Shown: piece after piece, positions 29,586 to 38,614 of the stretch
Numbering within the stretch: the stretch's first letter is position 1
How the letters are laid out: each line of letters starts with the position of its first letter
From: Planctomycetaceae bacterium
Lineage (GTDB): Bacteria > Planctomycetota > Planctomycetia > Pirellulales > Thermoguttaceae
Assembly: GCA_012719125.1 (NCBI GenBank)
Contig: JAAYAY010000361.1
Coordinates: forward strand, 1-64,000
Reading direction: 5' to 3'
Length of the DNA stretch: 64,000 nucleotides
Notes under the pieces: model-generated
Seen by the model: only the letters and a program-made list of their open reading frames with translations
Told to the model about the DNA's origin: nothing
Databases searched by the model: none
Program-made: the position numbers and the translations under genes

Positions 29586-30143
29586 CTATGCGGCCCGCGC
29601 CCTGTGCGTGTGTCCCGCCCAGACTGCGATCTCGTCGGCACGGACTCGGTCGTAGGGAGACGGCTCCCCTGGGTGGCCCGGTTTCTGGAGGAAGATCTGC
29701 GTCTGATCATCGATCATTCGCGGGAAATAGAACCAAGTTCGGTCCAGAACCTCTGCCGGCTGATCCCCCGAGATGACCACAAGATCCAACTCTCTCAGGG
29801 AATTGGCGATCCTGGCCACCGCCGAGAAGGCGTCGCCGGGCACCAATCGGATGTGGGTTCCCGTCCGAGCCAGTTTTCGATATGCCTGCTTGATGGAGAG
29901 CCCCACGTCGCACGAGCGCTCCCTCCCTTCAAACAGATCGACGCCCGTGTAGTGAATTTCGCGTGCGTCGTGAAAATGGGCGGCCGCTTCCAGAAGCCGA
30001 ACCGACCGATCTCCAAGGCCAATCCCCAGTTCCAGGATTCGCGTCACCTGCCCCTTGAGCATCTCCTGGTAAATTGGGCGATCTTCTGCCGGTTTCGACA
30101 TATGGGCAAGATGAAATGCCCAAACACGGTGTTTGAGTGACAT
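29586..30143 (-). CDS. Small class I methyltransferase-like protein
   Basis: Protein of 185 residues. The start at ATG 30141-30143 (MSLKHRVWAFHLAHMSKP) is chosen because the extra upstream frame (to 30425) reads into the oppositely oriented neighbour and has no family features. A Rossmann-type start ILELGIGLGDRSVRLLEAA, the following YTGVDLFEGRE acid motif, and RLVPGDAFSAVARIA look like SAM-dependent methyltransferase motifs I-III. LDLVVISGDQP is the equivalent of motif IV. The substrate is unknown. Confidence 0.7.
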   Translation of the reverse strand: MSLKHRVWAFHLAHMSKPAEDRPIYQEMLKGQVTRILELGIGLGDRSVRLLEAAAHFHDAREIHYTGVDLFEGRERSCDVGLSIKQAYRKLARTGTHIRLVPGDAFSAVARIANSLRELDLVVISGDQPAEVLDRTWFYFPRMIDDQTQIFLQKPGHPGEPSPYDRVRADEIAVWAGHTHRARAA

Positions 30144-30297
30144 AGGATCGGGAAAAGCCTCGCCTTTGAGGTGTCTTCTGATACGATCTGGACAAGGAAA
30201 CCGCCTTTGAGTCTTATCGGCGATGTTCGACGGAAGGAGAGAAGAAAAAAGGTGGAACTGGATCCCGCAGACAAGAAGCGACAAGAGGAGACTCCCA

Positions 30298-31521
30298 GTG
30301 AGCAACAACGTCAATGACAGGTCAAGACGGACGCGATCGTATCCAGCAGTCTTTATCATTGCCTTGGCAGTAGCTGCCAGCGTGCCGCGACCGGCTCGCG
30401 GAGAGGAGGGGCAAACAGGTGACACCCTGAAGCAGCTCGAAGAGCAGCGGACCGACGCCTACGCGAGGCAACTCGAAAGCTACTTGGGCAAGCTGCTTAC
30501 CGAGGAATACGTCCAACGGGCTGAAAGATCGTGGCATCGGGACTACTCCTCGGTGGACGCCTATCTGGCGAGTGTTGAACCGAATCGCGAGCGCTGGCGG
30601 AAGGTGGTCAAGCCGCCGAAACTGGAAAAGACGGGCGAGTTGGAGCGACGCCCTTGCCCGCCGCTCGCGGAGCTGAGTGGCGAGTGGCTGTTCCTGCCCC
30701 TTGGCGGTCTGACGGCCGAGGCGATCCTGGTGTTGCCCGCCGGCGCAAGTCCGCAGAAGCCGGCACCGCTGGTGATCACCCAGCACGGGATCGGCAGTTC
30801 TCCCGAGAGGCCGTTCGGCATCCTCGATGAAGGCGATCACTACCACCGCTATGCGGCGGAACTGGTCGATGCCGGATTTGCCGTGTTGTCGCCCATGAAT
30901 CTACGGAGTATCGAGCGGCGCAATCGAATCGAACGACTCTGTCGCTTGGCCGATACGAGTTTGCCGGGGATCGAGTTGGTCCGCATGCAACGACTCCTCG
31001 ACGAGGTCGCCGGCGATCCCAGGGTCGACGGAGAGCGGATCGGTATGTGGGGAGTTTCCTTGGGAGGAATGGCCACCATGTTCTGGATGCCGCTGGAACC
31101 GCGGATCAAGGCCGGCGTGGTGGCGGCATGGTTCAACCATCGCCGCAACAAGATGGTCATTCCCGATGAACGCTACAGTTGCTTCCTCGAAACGACCGAG
31201 GATCATGCCTTCTTCCAGGGCTGGTTGACCGAATTCACCGACTCCGACGCGGCCAGCCTGATCTGCCCTCGTCCTCTGCTGATCCAGCACGGCAAGAAGG
31301 ACCGAATCGCCCATTGGCCGCAGGTTGTCGACGAATTCAAGGAAGCCCGGTCACACTACGAGAAGCTGGGGATCGGCGAGCGAATGGAATTGGATCTGCA
31401 CGAAGGCGGACACGAGGCGCGGACGGAGACTGGGATCAAGTTCCTGAAACAATGGCTGATGGAAAAGCCTCCGACACCGACCGCAGATTTTGAAATTACG
31501 CAGCGCGCCGCTGCGAGGTGA
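30298..31521 (+). CDS. Secreted alpha/beta hydrolase
   Basis: Protein of 407 residues. Start GTG 30298 with AGAGGAGA upstream; the N-terminus is a signal peptide after a short basic stretch (SYPAVFIIALAVAASVPRPA). The catalytic triad appears as Ser254 in GMWGVSLGGMATM, Asp in QHGKKDRIAH, and His in EGGHEARTE. The oxyanion region is LVITQHGIGSSPE. This resembles dienelactone-hydrolase or acetyl-xylan-esterase-like planctomycete proteins; the substrate is unclear. It is convergent with the aminotransferase gene, with which it overlaps by 26 bp at the 3' ends. Confidence 0.85.
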   Translation: MSNNVNDRSRRTRSYPAVFIIALAVAASVPRPARGEEGQTGDTLKQLEEQRTDAYARQLESYLGKLLTEEYVQRAERSWHRDYSSVDAYLASVEPNRERWRKVVKPPKLEKTGELERRPCPPLAELSGEWLFLPLGGLTAEAILVLPAGASPQKPAPLVITQHGIGSSPERPFGILDEGDHYHRYAAELVDAGFAVLSPMNLRSIERRNRIERLCRLADTSLPGIELVRMQRLLDEVAGDPRVDGERIGMWGVSLGGMATMFWMPLEPRIKAGVVAAWFNHRRNKMVIPDERYSCFLETTEDHAFFQGWLTEFTDSDAASLICPRPLLIQHGKKDRIAHWPQVVDEFKEARSHYEKLGIGERMELDLHEGGHEARTETGIKFLKQWLMEKPPTPTADFEITQRAAAR

Positions 31522-32752
31522 CCGGCTGCGTTGCGACTCGCAGGACTCGCTCCACGGCCCGATAGGTGTCGTCCATGTCGGCCGGCGACAAGGTGGGATG
31601 GACCTGGAACATCAGACTCGTCTCGCTCAGTTGGCTTGCAGCGGGCAAGCGGCAGGGCGGGCACGACGTGCCGCCGGCAAATGCCTGTTCCCGGTAGATT
31701 TCGGGGCAGACTCCACTACCACACGGGATGCCCTCGGCCTGAATCGCCTTGACGATCCGGTCGCGAGACCAGCCGGCCCGCAAGTACTCGGGACGCAGGA
31801 AGGCGTAGTACTTGTAGTAGGCGTGTTCCATGTGGGATGGGACAGACGCGATCCGCAAGGCCGGCAGAGTCTGGAGTCGCGACTGGAGATGGGCAGCCAG
31901 CCGCCGTCTGTGCGCCAGCCAGCGGGGCAGCCTGCGGAGGGCAAAGCGTCCAAGGACGCCCTGCATCTCGGTCATCCGCCAGTTGGTTCCGACGCTCTGG
32001 TGCAGCCACTTGAAGACGGCCGCCGGGTCGTGCCGATGGGCGGCATCCCAATCCTTGCCATGATCCTTGAGGCTCCAGGCACGTTTCCAGAGATCCTCAC
32101 GATTGGTCACGACCATGCCGCCTTCGCCGCCGGTGGTCATGATCTTGTCCTGGCAGAAGGAGAATGCTGCCACGTCGCCCAGCGAGCCCACAGGACGCCC
32201 GCGATAGGTGGCTCCGTGGGCCTGGGCACAATCCTCAACCACGGCCAGACCGTGCTCAATCGCCAATCGATCGATGGCGTCCATCTCGCACGGCCACCCC
32301 GCCAGGTGCACGGCGATGATCGCTCTGGTCCGCGGGGTCAGCACCGCCTCCAGAGTCTCGGCGGTCACGTTCTGGCTCTGGGGATCGACGTCGGCAAACA
32401 CGGGCCTGGCGCCGCGCATGACGCAGCAGGCGGCCGAGGCGACGAAGCTGCGGCAGGTGACCAGCACATCGTCGCCGGGGCCGATTTCGAGGGCGGCGAG
32501 GGCAGCCTCGAGCGCCACCGTTCCGTTGGCCACAGCCACTCCGTAGCGGCAACCGACCGCGGCGGAGAACTCCTGCTCGAACTTGCGGGTTTCTTCTCCG
32601 GTCCAGTAGTTGACCCGGCCGCTATGCAACACAGCCGTGACCGCGGCAATGTCCTCGTCGCCGAAGACGGGCCACGGGGCCATGGGCGCTCGCCGAATCG
32701 GGACGCCGCCGTCAATCGCCAACTCGCTCCAGGAATGCCTGTTGTCATTCAT
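31496..32752 (-). CDS. DegT/DnrJ/EryC1/StrS-family sugar aminotransferase
   Basis: PLP-dependent aminotransferase of 418 residues, expected to aminate a nucleotide-activated keto-sugar for glycan synthesis. Start ATG 32750-32752, sharing one base with the stop of the sugar transferase. Motifs: VNYWTGEETRKFEQEFSAAV near the N-terminus, VANGTVALEAALAAL, VVEDCAQAHGATY, and the PLP lysine Lys203 in FSFCQDKIMTTGGEGGMV. The C-terminal region PCGSGVCPEIYREQAF is typical. This is the first of the polysaccharide-locus genes reading from the left. Confidence 0.92.
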   Translation of the reverse strand: MNDNRHSWSELAIDGGVPIRRAPMAPWPVFGDEDIAAVTAVLHSGRVNYWTGEETRKFEQEFSAAVGCRYGVAVANGTVALEAALAALEIGPGDDVLVTCRSFVASAACCVMRGARPVFADVDPQSQNVTAETLEAVLTPRTRAIIAVHLAGWPCEMDAIDRLAIEHGLAVVEDCAQAHGATYRGRPVGSLGDVAAFSFCQDKIMTTGGEGGMVVTNREDLWKRAWSLKDHGKDWDAAHRHDPAAVFKWLHQSVGTNWRMTEMQGVLGRFALRRLPRWLAHRRRLAAHLQSRLQTLPALRIASVPSHMEHAYYKYYAFLRPEYLRAGWSRDRIVKAIQAEGIPCGSGVCPEIYREQAFAGGTSCPPCRLPAASQLSETSLMFQVHPTLSPADMDDTYRAVERVLRVATQPVTSQRRAA

Positions 32753-33468
32753 CAAGCAGCTTTCTCCTCGAATAAGGGGTCGGGACCCATTTGCCGCGAG
32801 CGGCCCGGAGGGTGCGCTGCACAAATGAGTCCTGACCCCTTTTTGGGCTGACCAAGAAACTCGGGCATGGTGGCCTCTTGCCCGTGAGAAACGCCGTCGC
32901 GGCGGACCAGTGCGACAAGGGTCTGCGCCAGGATGTACAGGTCCAGCCCGAGGCTCCAGTGATCGACGTACCAGACGTCCAAGCAGAACTTGTCTTCCCA
33001 CGACAGGGCGTTGCGGCCGCGTACCTGGCACCATCCGGTAATACCGGGCAGCACTTCGTGACGCCTCGCCTGTTCGGGCGTGTAGCGATCGAGGTACTGC
33101 GGCAAGAGGGGACGCGGGCCGACCAAGCTCATCTCCCCCCGGAGCACGTTCAGCAGTTGCGGTAGCTCGTCCAGACTGGTATTGCGCAGCAGGCGACCGA
33201 AGCTCGTCAGTCGTTCGGCGTCGGGGAGGGGACGTCCCGCGGAATCGGCTGCGTCGAGCATGGTCCGGAATTTCCAGATCGTGAAGATCCGACCGCCGAT
33301 CCCAACGCGTCTCTGGCGGAAAAGGACCGGACGGCCCAGCGACAGCCGGACCGCCAGGGCAACCAGCACCATCACGGGCAACAGGCAGATCGCCAACGCG
33401 GACGCGCCCGCAAGGTCGATCGCCCGCTTGCCGAGTCGTTCGAAGATCGTTCTCGCCGACTCCTTCAT
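32752..33468 (-). CDS. Initiating sugar-1-phosphate transferase with repeat-encoded tail
   Basis: Polyisoprenyl-phosphate sugar phosphotransferase, short form, 238 residues, which starts glycan assembly on a lipid carrier. One membrane helix (AGASALAICLLPVMVLVALA) is followed by the signature RQRRVGIGGRIFTIWKFRTM, LLRNTSLDELPQLLNVLRGE, MSLVGPRPLLPQYLDRYTPE and LPGITGWCQVRGRNALSWED. Start ATG 33466-33468 is preferred; a GTG at 33501 adds 11 residues. The family normally ends near DLYILAQTLVALVRRDGV. Here residues about 208-233 are translated from a palindromic repeat (32771-32845). Confidence 0.93.
   Translation of the reverse strand: MKESARTIFERLGKRAIDLAGASALAICLLPVMVLVALAVRLSLGRPVLFRQRRVGIGGRIFTIWKFRTMLDAADSAGRPLPDAERLTSFGRLLRNTSLDELPQLLNVLRGEMSLVGPRPLLPQYLDRYTPEQARRHEVLPGITGWCQVRGRNALSWEDKFCLDVWYVDHWSLGLDLYILAQTLVALVRRDGVSHGQEATMPEFLGQPKKGSGLICAAHPPGRSRQMGPDPLFEEKAA
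32771..32845. repeat. Palindromic repeat inside the 3' end of the sugar transferase gene
   Basis: Arms AATAAGGGGTCGGGACCCAT and ATGAGTCCTGACCCCTTTTT, inner part GCCGCGAGCGGCCCGGAGGG then TGCGCTGCA. The inner part aligns with the atpD-atpC repeats (shared CGGCCC, GG, TGC, GCACAAA). It lies in the same orientation relative to transcription as those copies and is translated as part of the transferase tail. Confidence 0.85.
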
Positions 33469-33514
33469 GGATCCATGTATTCCCGTAGAAGAGTTCCTCA
33501 CCAGGGGCCTGCGA

Positions 33515-34822
33515 TCAGGCCGCTTTCCTGCGTTCTTCGGCGGCGGCCGCGGCTGCCGTACCGATCGGGATGGCAGCCGGGCTTTCGACGTCGGCAGCAG
33601 TCACGCGCGAGCCACGTTTCTCGGCGGCGGCACGAATCACGGCCTCAAGTCTCGCAGCCAGCATGTCCCGATCGAATCGATGTCTTGCCACGCGTCGAGC
33701 CGCCTCTCGGGCCTGGGAAAGCCGAACCGGATCGCCAAGCATGGCGACCAGTTGTTGGGCCCCCTGCCGGATATCGCTCGCGGGCAGAACGAGCCCGCAG
33801 CCGGACTGGCGAATCATGTCGGCCAGCCAACCCTCGTGGTTGACGGCCACGGGGCGTCCGGCCGCCAAGGCGTCGAAGATTTTGTTGGGCGAATAGGCCC
33901 AGAGTGGCCGGCGGTTGATGACCGTGGACGTAGCAATGTCGGCAGCCGAGAGAACCGCAGGCATGGACTTTTTTGGGACCGAATCGAGCAGGAAGAAATT
34001 GCGATCGAGCACGTTCAACTCGGACGCAACTTGGGCGATTTTGGCACGTTCGCTTCCGTCGCCGATCACCAGGAACCGGACCTCGGGATTGTACTGTCCC
34101 ACGACCGCCGCCAATCGGGCCAGGTAGTCGACTCCGTTGAACCGGCCCAGGGCGCCCGAGTAGACCACCAGAGGGCGATCCTGCAGCCAGGCGTGCCGGC
34201 GGCGAAAGGCCGTGCCGGCCTCGGGTGAGATATCGAACAGTTCGAGATCGCAACTATTGGGAATCACCGACACGCAGGCGTCCGGGTATCCCGCCGCCAC
34301 GACCCCGTCTTTCATTTCGGGCGACAGGGCCACGACGTGGGCCGCACGGTTGTAGGCAAAGCGTTCCAGACCGCGAGCCAGGGCGATGGGGAGCCGGCGC
34401 CGCAGGGCTCCCATGACGATCGGAGCCTCAGGCCAGAGATCGCGTACCTCAAATACCATCGGCATGCTCTGCCGCCATGCCCCGTAGGCCGCAGGCAGGG
34501 CTATCGTCAGGGGAGTGCTTGTGGCGAAGACCACGTCGCAGGGAATCTGTGCAGTTCTACGGGCTGCTCTCCAGGCGAAGTCGAGAAACGCCTTGATGCG
34601 CCTGCGGAAACTCATGTGGTTGGAGTAGGGAACGGAGCACCAGTGCACGTGCATACCCGCCTCCGCGGTTTCCGTCCATCCGCGGCCCTCACCATCCTGC
34701 CTCGTGGTCACCATGTGCACTTCGTGCCCGGCGGCAACCAGACGGCGTCCCATCTCGTAGGAACGCGTCCCGCCTGCCATATCGGGCGTGGCAAAGTACT
34801 GATGAAGGTAGACGATGCGCAT
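33515..34822 (-). CDS. Glycosyltransferase family 4 (WcaI/WbuB-like)
   Basis: Cytoplasmic GT-B glycosyltransferase of 435 residues. N-terminal YLHQYFATPDMAGGTRSYEM is the acceptor-side loop. The donor-binding domain has VVYSGALGRFNGVDYLARLA, FLVIGDGSERAKI, LWAYSPNKIFDALAAGRPVA, and AADIATSTVINRR in the usual E-x7-E area. FEVRDLWPEAPIVMGAL is shared with WbuB/WcaI-type enzymes of N-acetylated sugar transfer. The C-terminus ends in an Ala-rich tail. Confidence 0.9.
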   Translation of the reverse strand: MRIVYLHQYFATPDMAGGTRSYEMGRRLVAAGHEVHMVTTRQDGEGRGWTETAEAGMHVHWCSVPYSNHMSFRRRIKAFLDFAWRAARRTAQIPCDVVFATSTPLTIALPAAYGAWRQSMPMVFEVRDLWPEAPIVMGALRRRLPIALARGLERFAYNRAAHVVALSPEMKDGVVAAGYPDACVSVIPNSCDLELFDISPEAGTAFRRRHAWLQDRPLVVYSGALGRFNGVDYLARLAAVVGQYNPEVRFLVIGDGSERAKIAQVASELNVLDRNFFLLDSVPKKSMPAVLSAADIATSTVINRRPLWAYSPNKIFDALAAGRPVAVNHEGWLADMIRQSGCGLVLPASDIRQGAQQLVAMLGDPVRLSQAREAARRVARHRFDRDMLAARLEAVIRAAAEKRGSRVTAADVESPAAIPIGTAAAAAAEERRKAA

Positions 34823-34988
34823 TTGCCGACCCTTCTCGTGAAAGCGAATTCACGGGCCTTGTCGAGTCCTTGGATCTGGGAGGCGAAGGATACATGGATG
34901 GGAAGCCTTGATTCAAGACCAGTTCACGCCCGCAAACGGGGCAATTGAGGCAAGATCGGTTCCCGACAGATGAGAGATGGGAATAGCA

Positions 34989-35873
34989 TCACGCTTCTGG
35001 CTTGCGGGTTGTCATCCCCAGTTCGCGAAGCATATACCAGTCGCGAATTCGATCGGGGACCCGGCTGATTGCCCAGGCCGCGAGGCGAGTGCGAAAGCCA
35101 AGGGGATACCGCGTCTTGGGGTACCGAGCCGTCAGAGCATGGCGCACCGCGGCAGCGACCCGCTCAACGGGCATGCCGCGCTGGTCCATTCGCTGGGCGG
35201 CCGCGGCCATGGCGTCCACGTCCTCGCCGTAGAGCTTCCTCGCCTCGGCCGACAGTCCGGCGGTCTGAAGTTCCGGGGCCGACTCCAATTTGCCCCAGAT
35301 GGGTGTCGCCACGGCGTCGGGCTCGACAATCGAGACGCCGATCTGCCAATTTCGCAATTCCATGCGGAGCGAATCGGTGATCGCTTCCAGGGCGAACTTC
35401 GTGGCCGCGTAAGGGCCGAAATAGGGGGGCGCCGCCCGCCCGGCAATCGAGCCGATCGTCACGATCCGGCCCTTGGCCCGACGGAGCAAAGGAAGCACCG
35501 CCTGGGTCACGGCAAGGGTGCCGAACACGTTGACCTCGAACTGGCGGCGGAATTGTCCGGCCGAAACGAATTCGAGCGGGGCGGAAACCAGAATGCCTGC
35601 GTTGTTGACCAGGCCGGCAAGTCCTCGTTCGGCGATTTCCCCGCTGAGGCGATCCGCGGCGGCGGCGACCATGGCCGGATCGGTCACGTCGAGCATCACA
35701 GGACGAACTTCGCCTTCGGCTTGAGCGGCGAGCCGTTCTCCGTCGGCGGTTCGTCGGACACCGGCATAGACGCGAAATCCCCGCGCCGCCAGATCGCAAA
35801 CGCAGGCGGCGCCGATTCCGCTGGATGCTCCGGTGATCAGAACGGCCGGGCCGTCGGGGCGCGCCTTTGCCAT
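34989..35873 (-). CDS. Short-chain dehydrogenase/reductase
   Basis: Classical SDR of 294 residues. The start is ATG 35871-35873 with AGGAGA 6 nt upstream; a Met six codons earlier is less likely. VLITGASSGIGAACV is the cofactor loop, followed by VRPVMLDVTDP, LVNNAGILVSAPLEF and the triad Ser142, Tyr155, Lys159 in IVTIGSIAG and YFGPYAATKFALE. The Arg in VYAGVRRTADG hints at NADPH. The C-terminal extension (RTRLAAWAISRVPDRIRDWY) may contact the membrane. The substrate is unknown; its place suggests sugar or lipid modification. Confidence 0.9.
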   Translation of the reverse strand: MAKARPDGPAVLITGASSGIGAACVCDLAARGFRVYAGVRRTADGERLAAQAEGEVRPVMLDVTDPAMVAAAADRLSGEIAERGLAGLVNNAGILVSAPLEFVSAGQFRRQFEVNVFGTLAVTQAVLPLLRRAKGRIVTIGSIAGRAAPPYFGPYAATKFALEAITDSLRMELRNWQIGVSIVEPDAVATPIWGKLESAPELQTAGLSAEARKLYGEDVDAMAAAAQRMDQRGMPVERVAAAVRHALTARYPKTRYPLGFRTRLAAWAISRVPDRIRDWYMLRELGMTTRKPEA

Positions 35874-35917
35874 GGATTCTCCTGTCAGCATCTACCGGTA
35901 AACCACGCGGACGATGT

Positions 35918-37081
35918 TCAATCGCCGGAGCCCCAATACTGGTAGCGCGAGATAAAGTCGCCCCAACGCTCGGTGATCTGGTCGCGCATCTCGTCCGATA
36001 GCTTGTGGCGGTTGACCTTGAATCCGCGCATTCCTGCGGCTCGTTCCTCCAGCGCCGGAAGAACGCATTCGAAGCCGTCGAGACCGAGGCGATCGTAAAC
36101 CTTGCGAAGTTGGGCAACCGGATCGTCGATCAGGTTCTCGTAGCGAACCTCGCAGAAGTTGTCCGGAGGAATCCGCGTCCTGCTGTCTTCAAAGACCTCG
36201 TACATTCGCGTAAAACGCGACAGGATCATCTCCTCCAGGCCTTCGTTCTTGGGACGCTGGAACCCCTCGTCTTCCGACATCCGTTGCCACGTTCGCACGG
36301 TCGAGGGGAAGATCACATAGGGATCGCGGACGATGTGCACGAACTTGGCATTCGGAAACAACTCCCTCAGGGTGTCGATCCGGGCCGTATGGAGGGGCGT
36401 CTTGAGGACGATCTGCCGCCCCTGCCCCGCCACGCTGACGCATTTGAGAAACTGAACGAAGGCCGTCTTCCAGCGTTGGAGATCGGCCGGCGGCAGGCCT
36501 CGCAGGTCAAAGTACGCGTCGTCGAGATGGGGAATGTTGGGGAAGGCGAAGGACAGGTATGGGGAAGGCAGTCCTAGAGCGCAGAGGGCAAATTCGTCCT
36601 CTTGAGGGCGTTCCCAACTGACCTCCATGTTATCCATGGGGCGCCGCGACGGCATGATGAACTTGAGCCACCAGGGAATGAGGTATCGCGAGAACAGGAA
36701 ATGCTCGGGGGTGAAGCACGCGTAGGTATTCGGGTAGGTGAACTGCCGGTCCTGTACCAGTAGCTCGTGGAGCAACGTCGTTCCGGAACGCCAGTGCCCG
36801 ACGATGAAGATCGGGTCCGGTTCAATCTTCGCGTCGCGAATTTTCTTTCCCCAAACCAGCTTCTGCGAGAGGGCCAACGCGGAATTCAGGGGGCTGATCA
36901 TCGAGATGATCACCGCCATGATCGCTCGCGACGGCGACACGGCGAACCGCTGCCGTGCCATCATCGGAAACCACGCCCGCATGGTCATGCCGTGCCACAT
37001 CCGCGGATGCCAGGGCATGGCACGCGTGCCGGTTTTCTCTGCTGATTGGGGTCTACGTCGTGGTTTCACCATCGTTGACAT
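35918..37081 (-). CDS. Sulfotransferase 1 of the polysaccharide locus
   Basis: PAPS-dependent sulfotransferase-like protein of 387 residues. The PAPS 5'-phosphate loop is IFIVGHWRSGTTLLHELL, the 3'-phosphate region is FVHIVRDPYVIFPSTVRTWQ, and NFCEVRYENLIDDPVAQLRK is the usual late motif. A hydrophobic stretch near residues 50-75 (SRAIMAVIISMISPLNSALA) could attach it to the membrane. This family often modifies surface glycans or lipids. The exact start is uncertain because several Met codons occur in the first 55 residues. Confidence 0.88.
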   Translation of the reverse strand: MSTMVKPRRRPQSAEKTGTRAMPWHPRMWHGMTMRAWFPMMARQRFAVSPSRAIMAVIISMISPLNSALALSQKLVWGKKIRDAKIEPDPIFIVGHWRSGTTLLHELLVQDRQFTYPNTYACFTPEHFLFSRYLIPWWLKFIMPSRRPMDNMEVSWERPQEDEFALCALGLPSPYLSFAFPNIPHLDDAYFDLRGLPPADLQRWKTAFVQFLKCVSVAGQGRQIVLKTPLHTARIDTLRELFPNAKFVHIVRDPYVIFPSTVRTWQRMSEDEGFQRPKNEGLEEMILSRFTRMYEVFEDSRTRIPPDNFCEVRYENLIDDPVAQLRKVYDRLGLDGFECVLPALEERAAGMRGFKVNRHKLSDEMRDQITERWGDFISRYQYWGSGD

Positions 37082-37128
37082 CGCCAGTCCTCATTGTTCT
37101 TTCACCGCTCGCCGTCTGCAAGTCGAGG

Positions 37129-38436
37129 TCAAGCGGACGTCGTCTCCGTTCGCGTTTCCCGGGCGTGATAAACGGCCCCGGTCTCAGCCATTTGCCGCAG
37201 TGCTTCGGGCGGCTCCATTCGGGCCCCGAGCGACCTGAGGGGTTCGGCAATCTCGACGATCCGCCCGGCTCCGGCGCGGTCGCACCAGAAGAGCGGGCCG
37301 CCCCGAGCGGGTGCCATACCCAGCCCGAGGACCGCACCGAGATCGATATCTGCCGCCCGGCTACCCTCGTGTTCTGCGAGGATTCGCGTACCTTCGAACA
37401 CCATCGGCAGAAACAGCCTCGCACCGATATCTTCTGCCGAGGGTTGGGTCGCTCGGCCCATCCAGCGAGCCACCAGTTCGGCGGCGGCCGGATCGGCGTC
37501 CTGCCGAATCTCGCCTTGGTCGTTGATTGTGTAGCGAAAGAAACCTGCATCCGACTTCCGGCCCAAACGTCCCGCCTTCACCATCGTGACCAGCAAGGGA
37601 GAGACCGCGACCCGATCCTGGTAGGCGCCGGCAAAGACCCAGCCGCAATCCAGAGCGGTATCCAAGCCGATCTCGTCCAGGAGCGAAAGCGGCCCTTTGG
37701 GCATGCCAAAAGAAACGGCCACCTGTTCGATCGTCTCCGGCGCGACACCTTCGGTCAGCAACTGCATCGCTTCGCTGACATAGGGCATCATCAAGCGGTT
37801 CACCAGGAAGCCCACGGCATCGGGGGCAAGCAGTACATCGCGTCCAAGAACCTCCGTCAGCCCGATCGCCGCCGCCCGAGCTTTCGCCGACGTGCCGGTC
37901 GTGAAAATCACTTCGACGACAGGCCGCTCCGCCACCGGAAGGAAGAAATGGGTCCCACAAAGCCGCTCCGGGTGGCCCAGCCCGCGAGCCAACCGGTGGA
38001 TAGGAATGGTCGAGGTGTTGGTTGCCAACAAGCTCTCCGACGGCATGCGCCGGTCCAACTCGCGAAGCAACGCGCCTTTCTTCGTTTCATCTTCGACAAC
38101 GGCCTCCAGGACGATATGGCATGCGGCAATCTCATCGAGATCCCCGGTGACTTGAAGACGGTCCGTCGTCGATACACCGGTCTCTTGGAGGCGTCTGAAC
38201 AAGGCCTCGCCGGCTCTCTGCAGGACGGCTCGGTCGGCGTCCGTGAGGAGCACCTTGATATTGCATGCCAACGCGGCATCTGCGATGGCCGTGCCCATCA
38301 CCCCTGCGCCAACAATCCCCAACACGAGAGGCCCACCCGTTGGCGGGAGAGACCCCCACGAGGCCACGCGCCGGCGGTTGATTTCGAGAAGACGCCGTAT
38401 GTGCAGATCTCCTGCACAACGCTCCGCGTCGTCCAT
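37129..38436 (-). CDS. 3-hydroxyacyl-CoA dehydrogenase
   Basis: NAD-binding enzyme of about 435 residues. The Rossmann start is LVLGIVGAGVMGTAIADAAL. Further motifs are VLEAVVEDETKKGALLREL, LATNTSTIPIHRLARGL, GTHFFLPVAERPVVEVI (catalytic His) and DAVGFLVNRLMMPYVSEAMQ. Two tandem C-terminal 3HCDH domains follow, as in the dehydrogenase half of FadB/FadJ, with no hydratase half. The open frame extends to a TTG at 38544; I use ATG at 38436, but 38508 is also possible. An enzyme of fatty-acid beta-oxidation is out of place in a glycan locus, so it may act on another acyl or sugar substrate. Confidence 0.85.
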   Translation of the reverse strand: MDDAERCAGDLHIRRLLEINRRRVASWGSLPPTGGPLVLGIVGAGVMGTAIADAALACNIKVLLTDADRAVLQRAGEALFRRLQETGVSTTDRLQVTGDLDEIAACHIVLEAVVEDETKKGALLRELDRRMPSESLLATNTSTIPIHRLARGLGHPERLCGTHFFLPVAERPVVEVIFTTGTSAKARAAAIGLTEVLGRDVLLAPDAVGFLVNRLMMPYVSEAMQLLTEGVAPETIEQVAVSFGMPKGPLSLLDEIGLDTALDCGWVFAGAYQDRVAVSPLLVTMVKAGRLGRKSDAGFFRYTINDQGEIRQDADPAAAELVARWMGRATQPSAEDIGARLFLPMVFEGTRILAEHEGSRAADIDLGAVLGLGMAPARGGPLFWCDRAGAGRIVEIAEPLRSLGARMEPPEALRQMAETGAVYHARETRTETTSA

Positions 38437-38614
38437 GCCAAACGGTCCGGCCAAGTTCACTTTGGTGCCCGCCCTCAAACACGGCGCATTCTGCCAAGTC
38501 GCCCACATTCTCGCCAATTTAACCGTTTCGGCTGATCGGTACAAACGGTCCCGTGAGTATCATCGGCCGAAACGCAGGAACGCGCCCGTCAATTTGCCGC
38601 GGAGGCTCGCGTTC

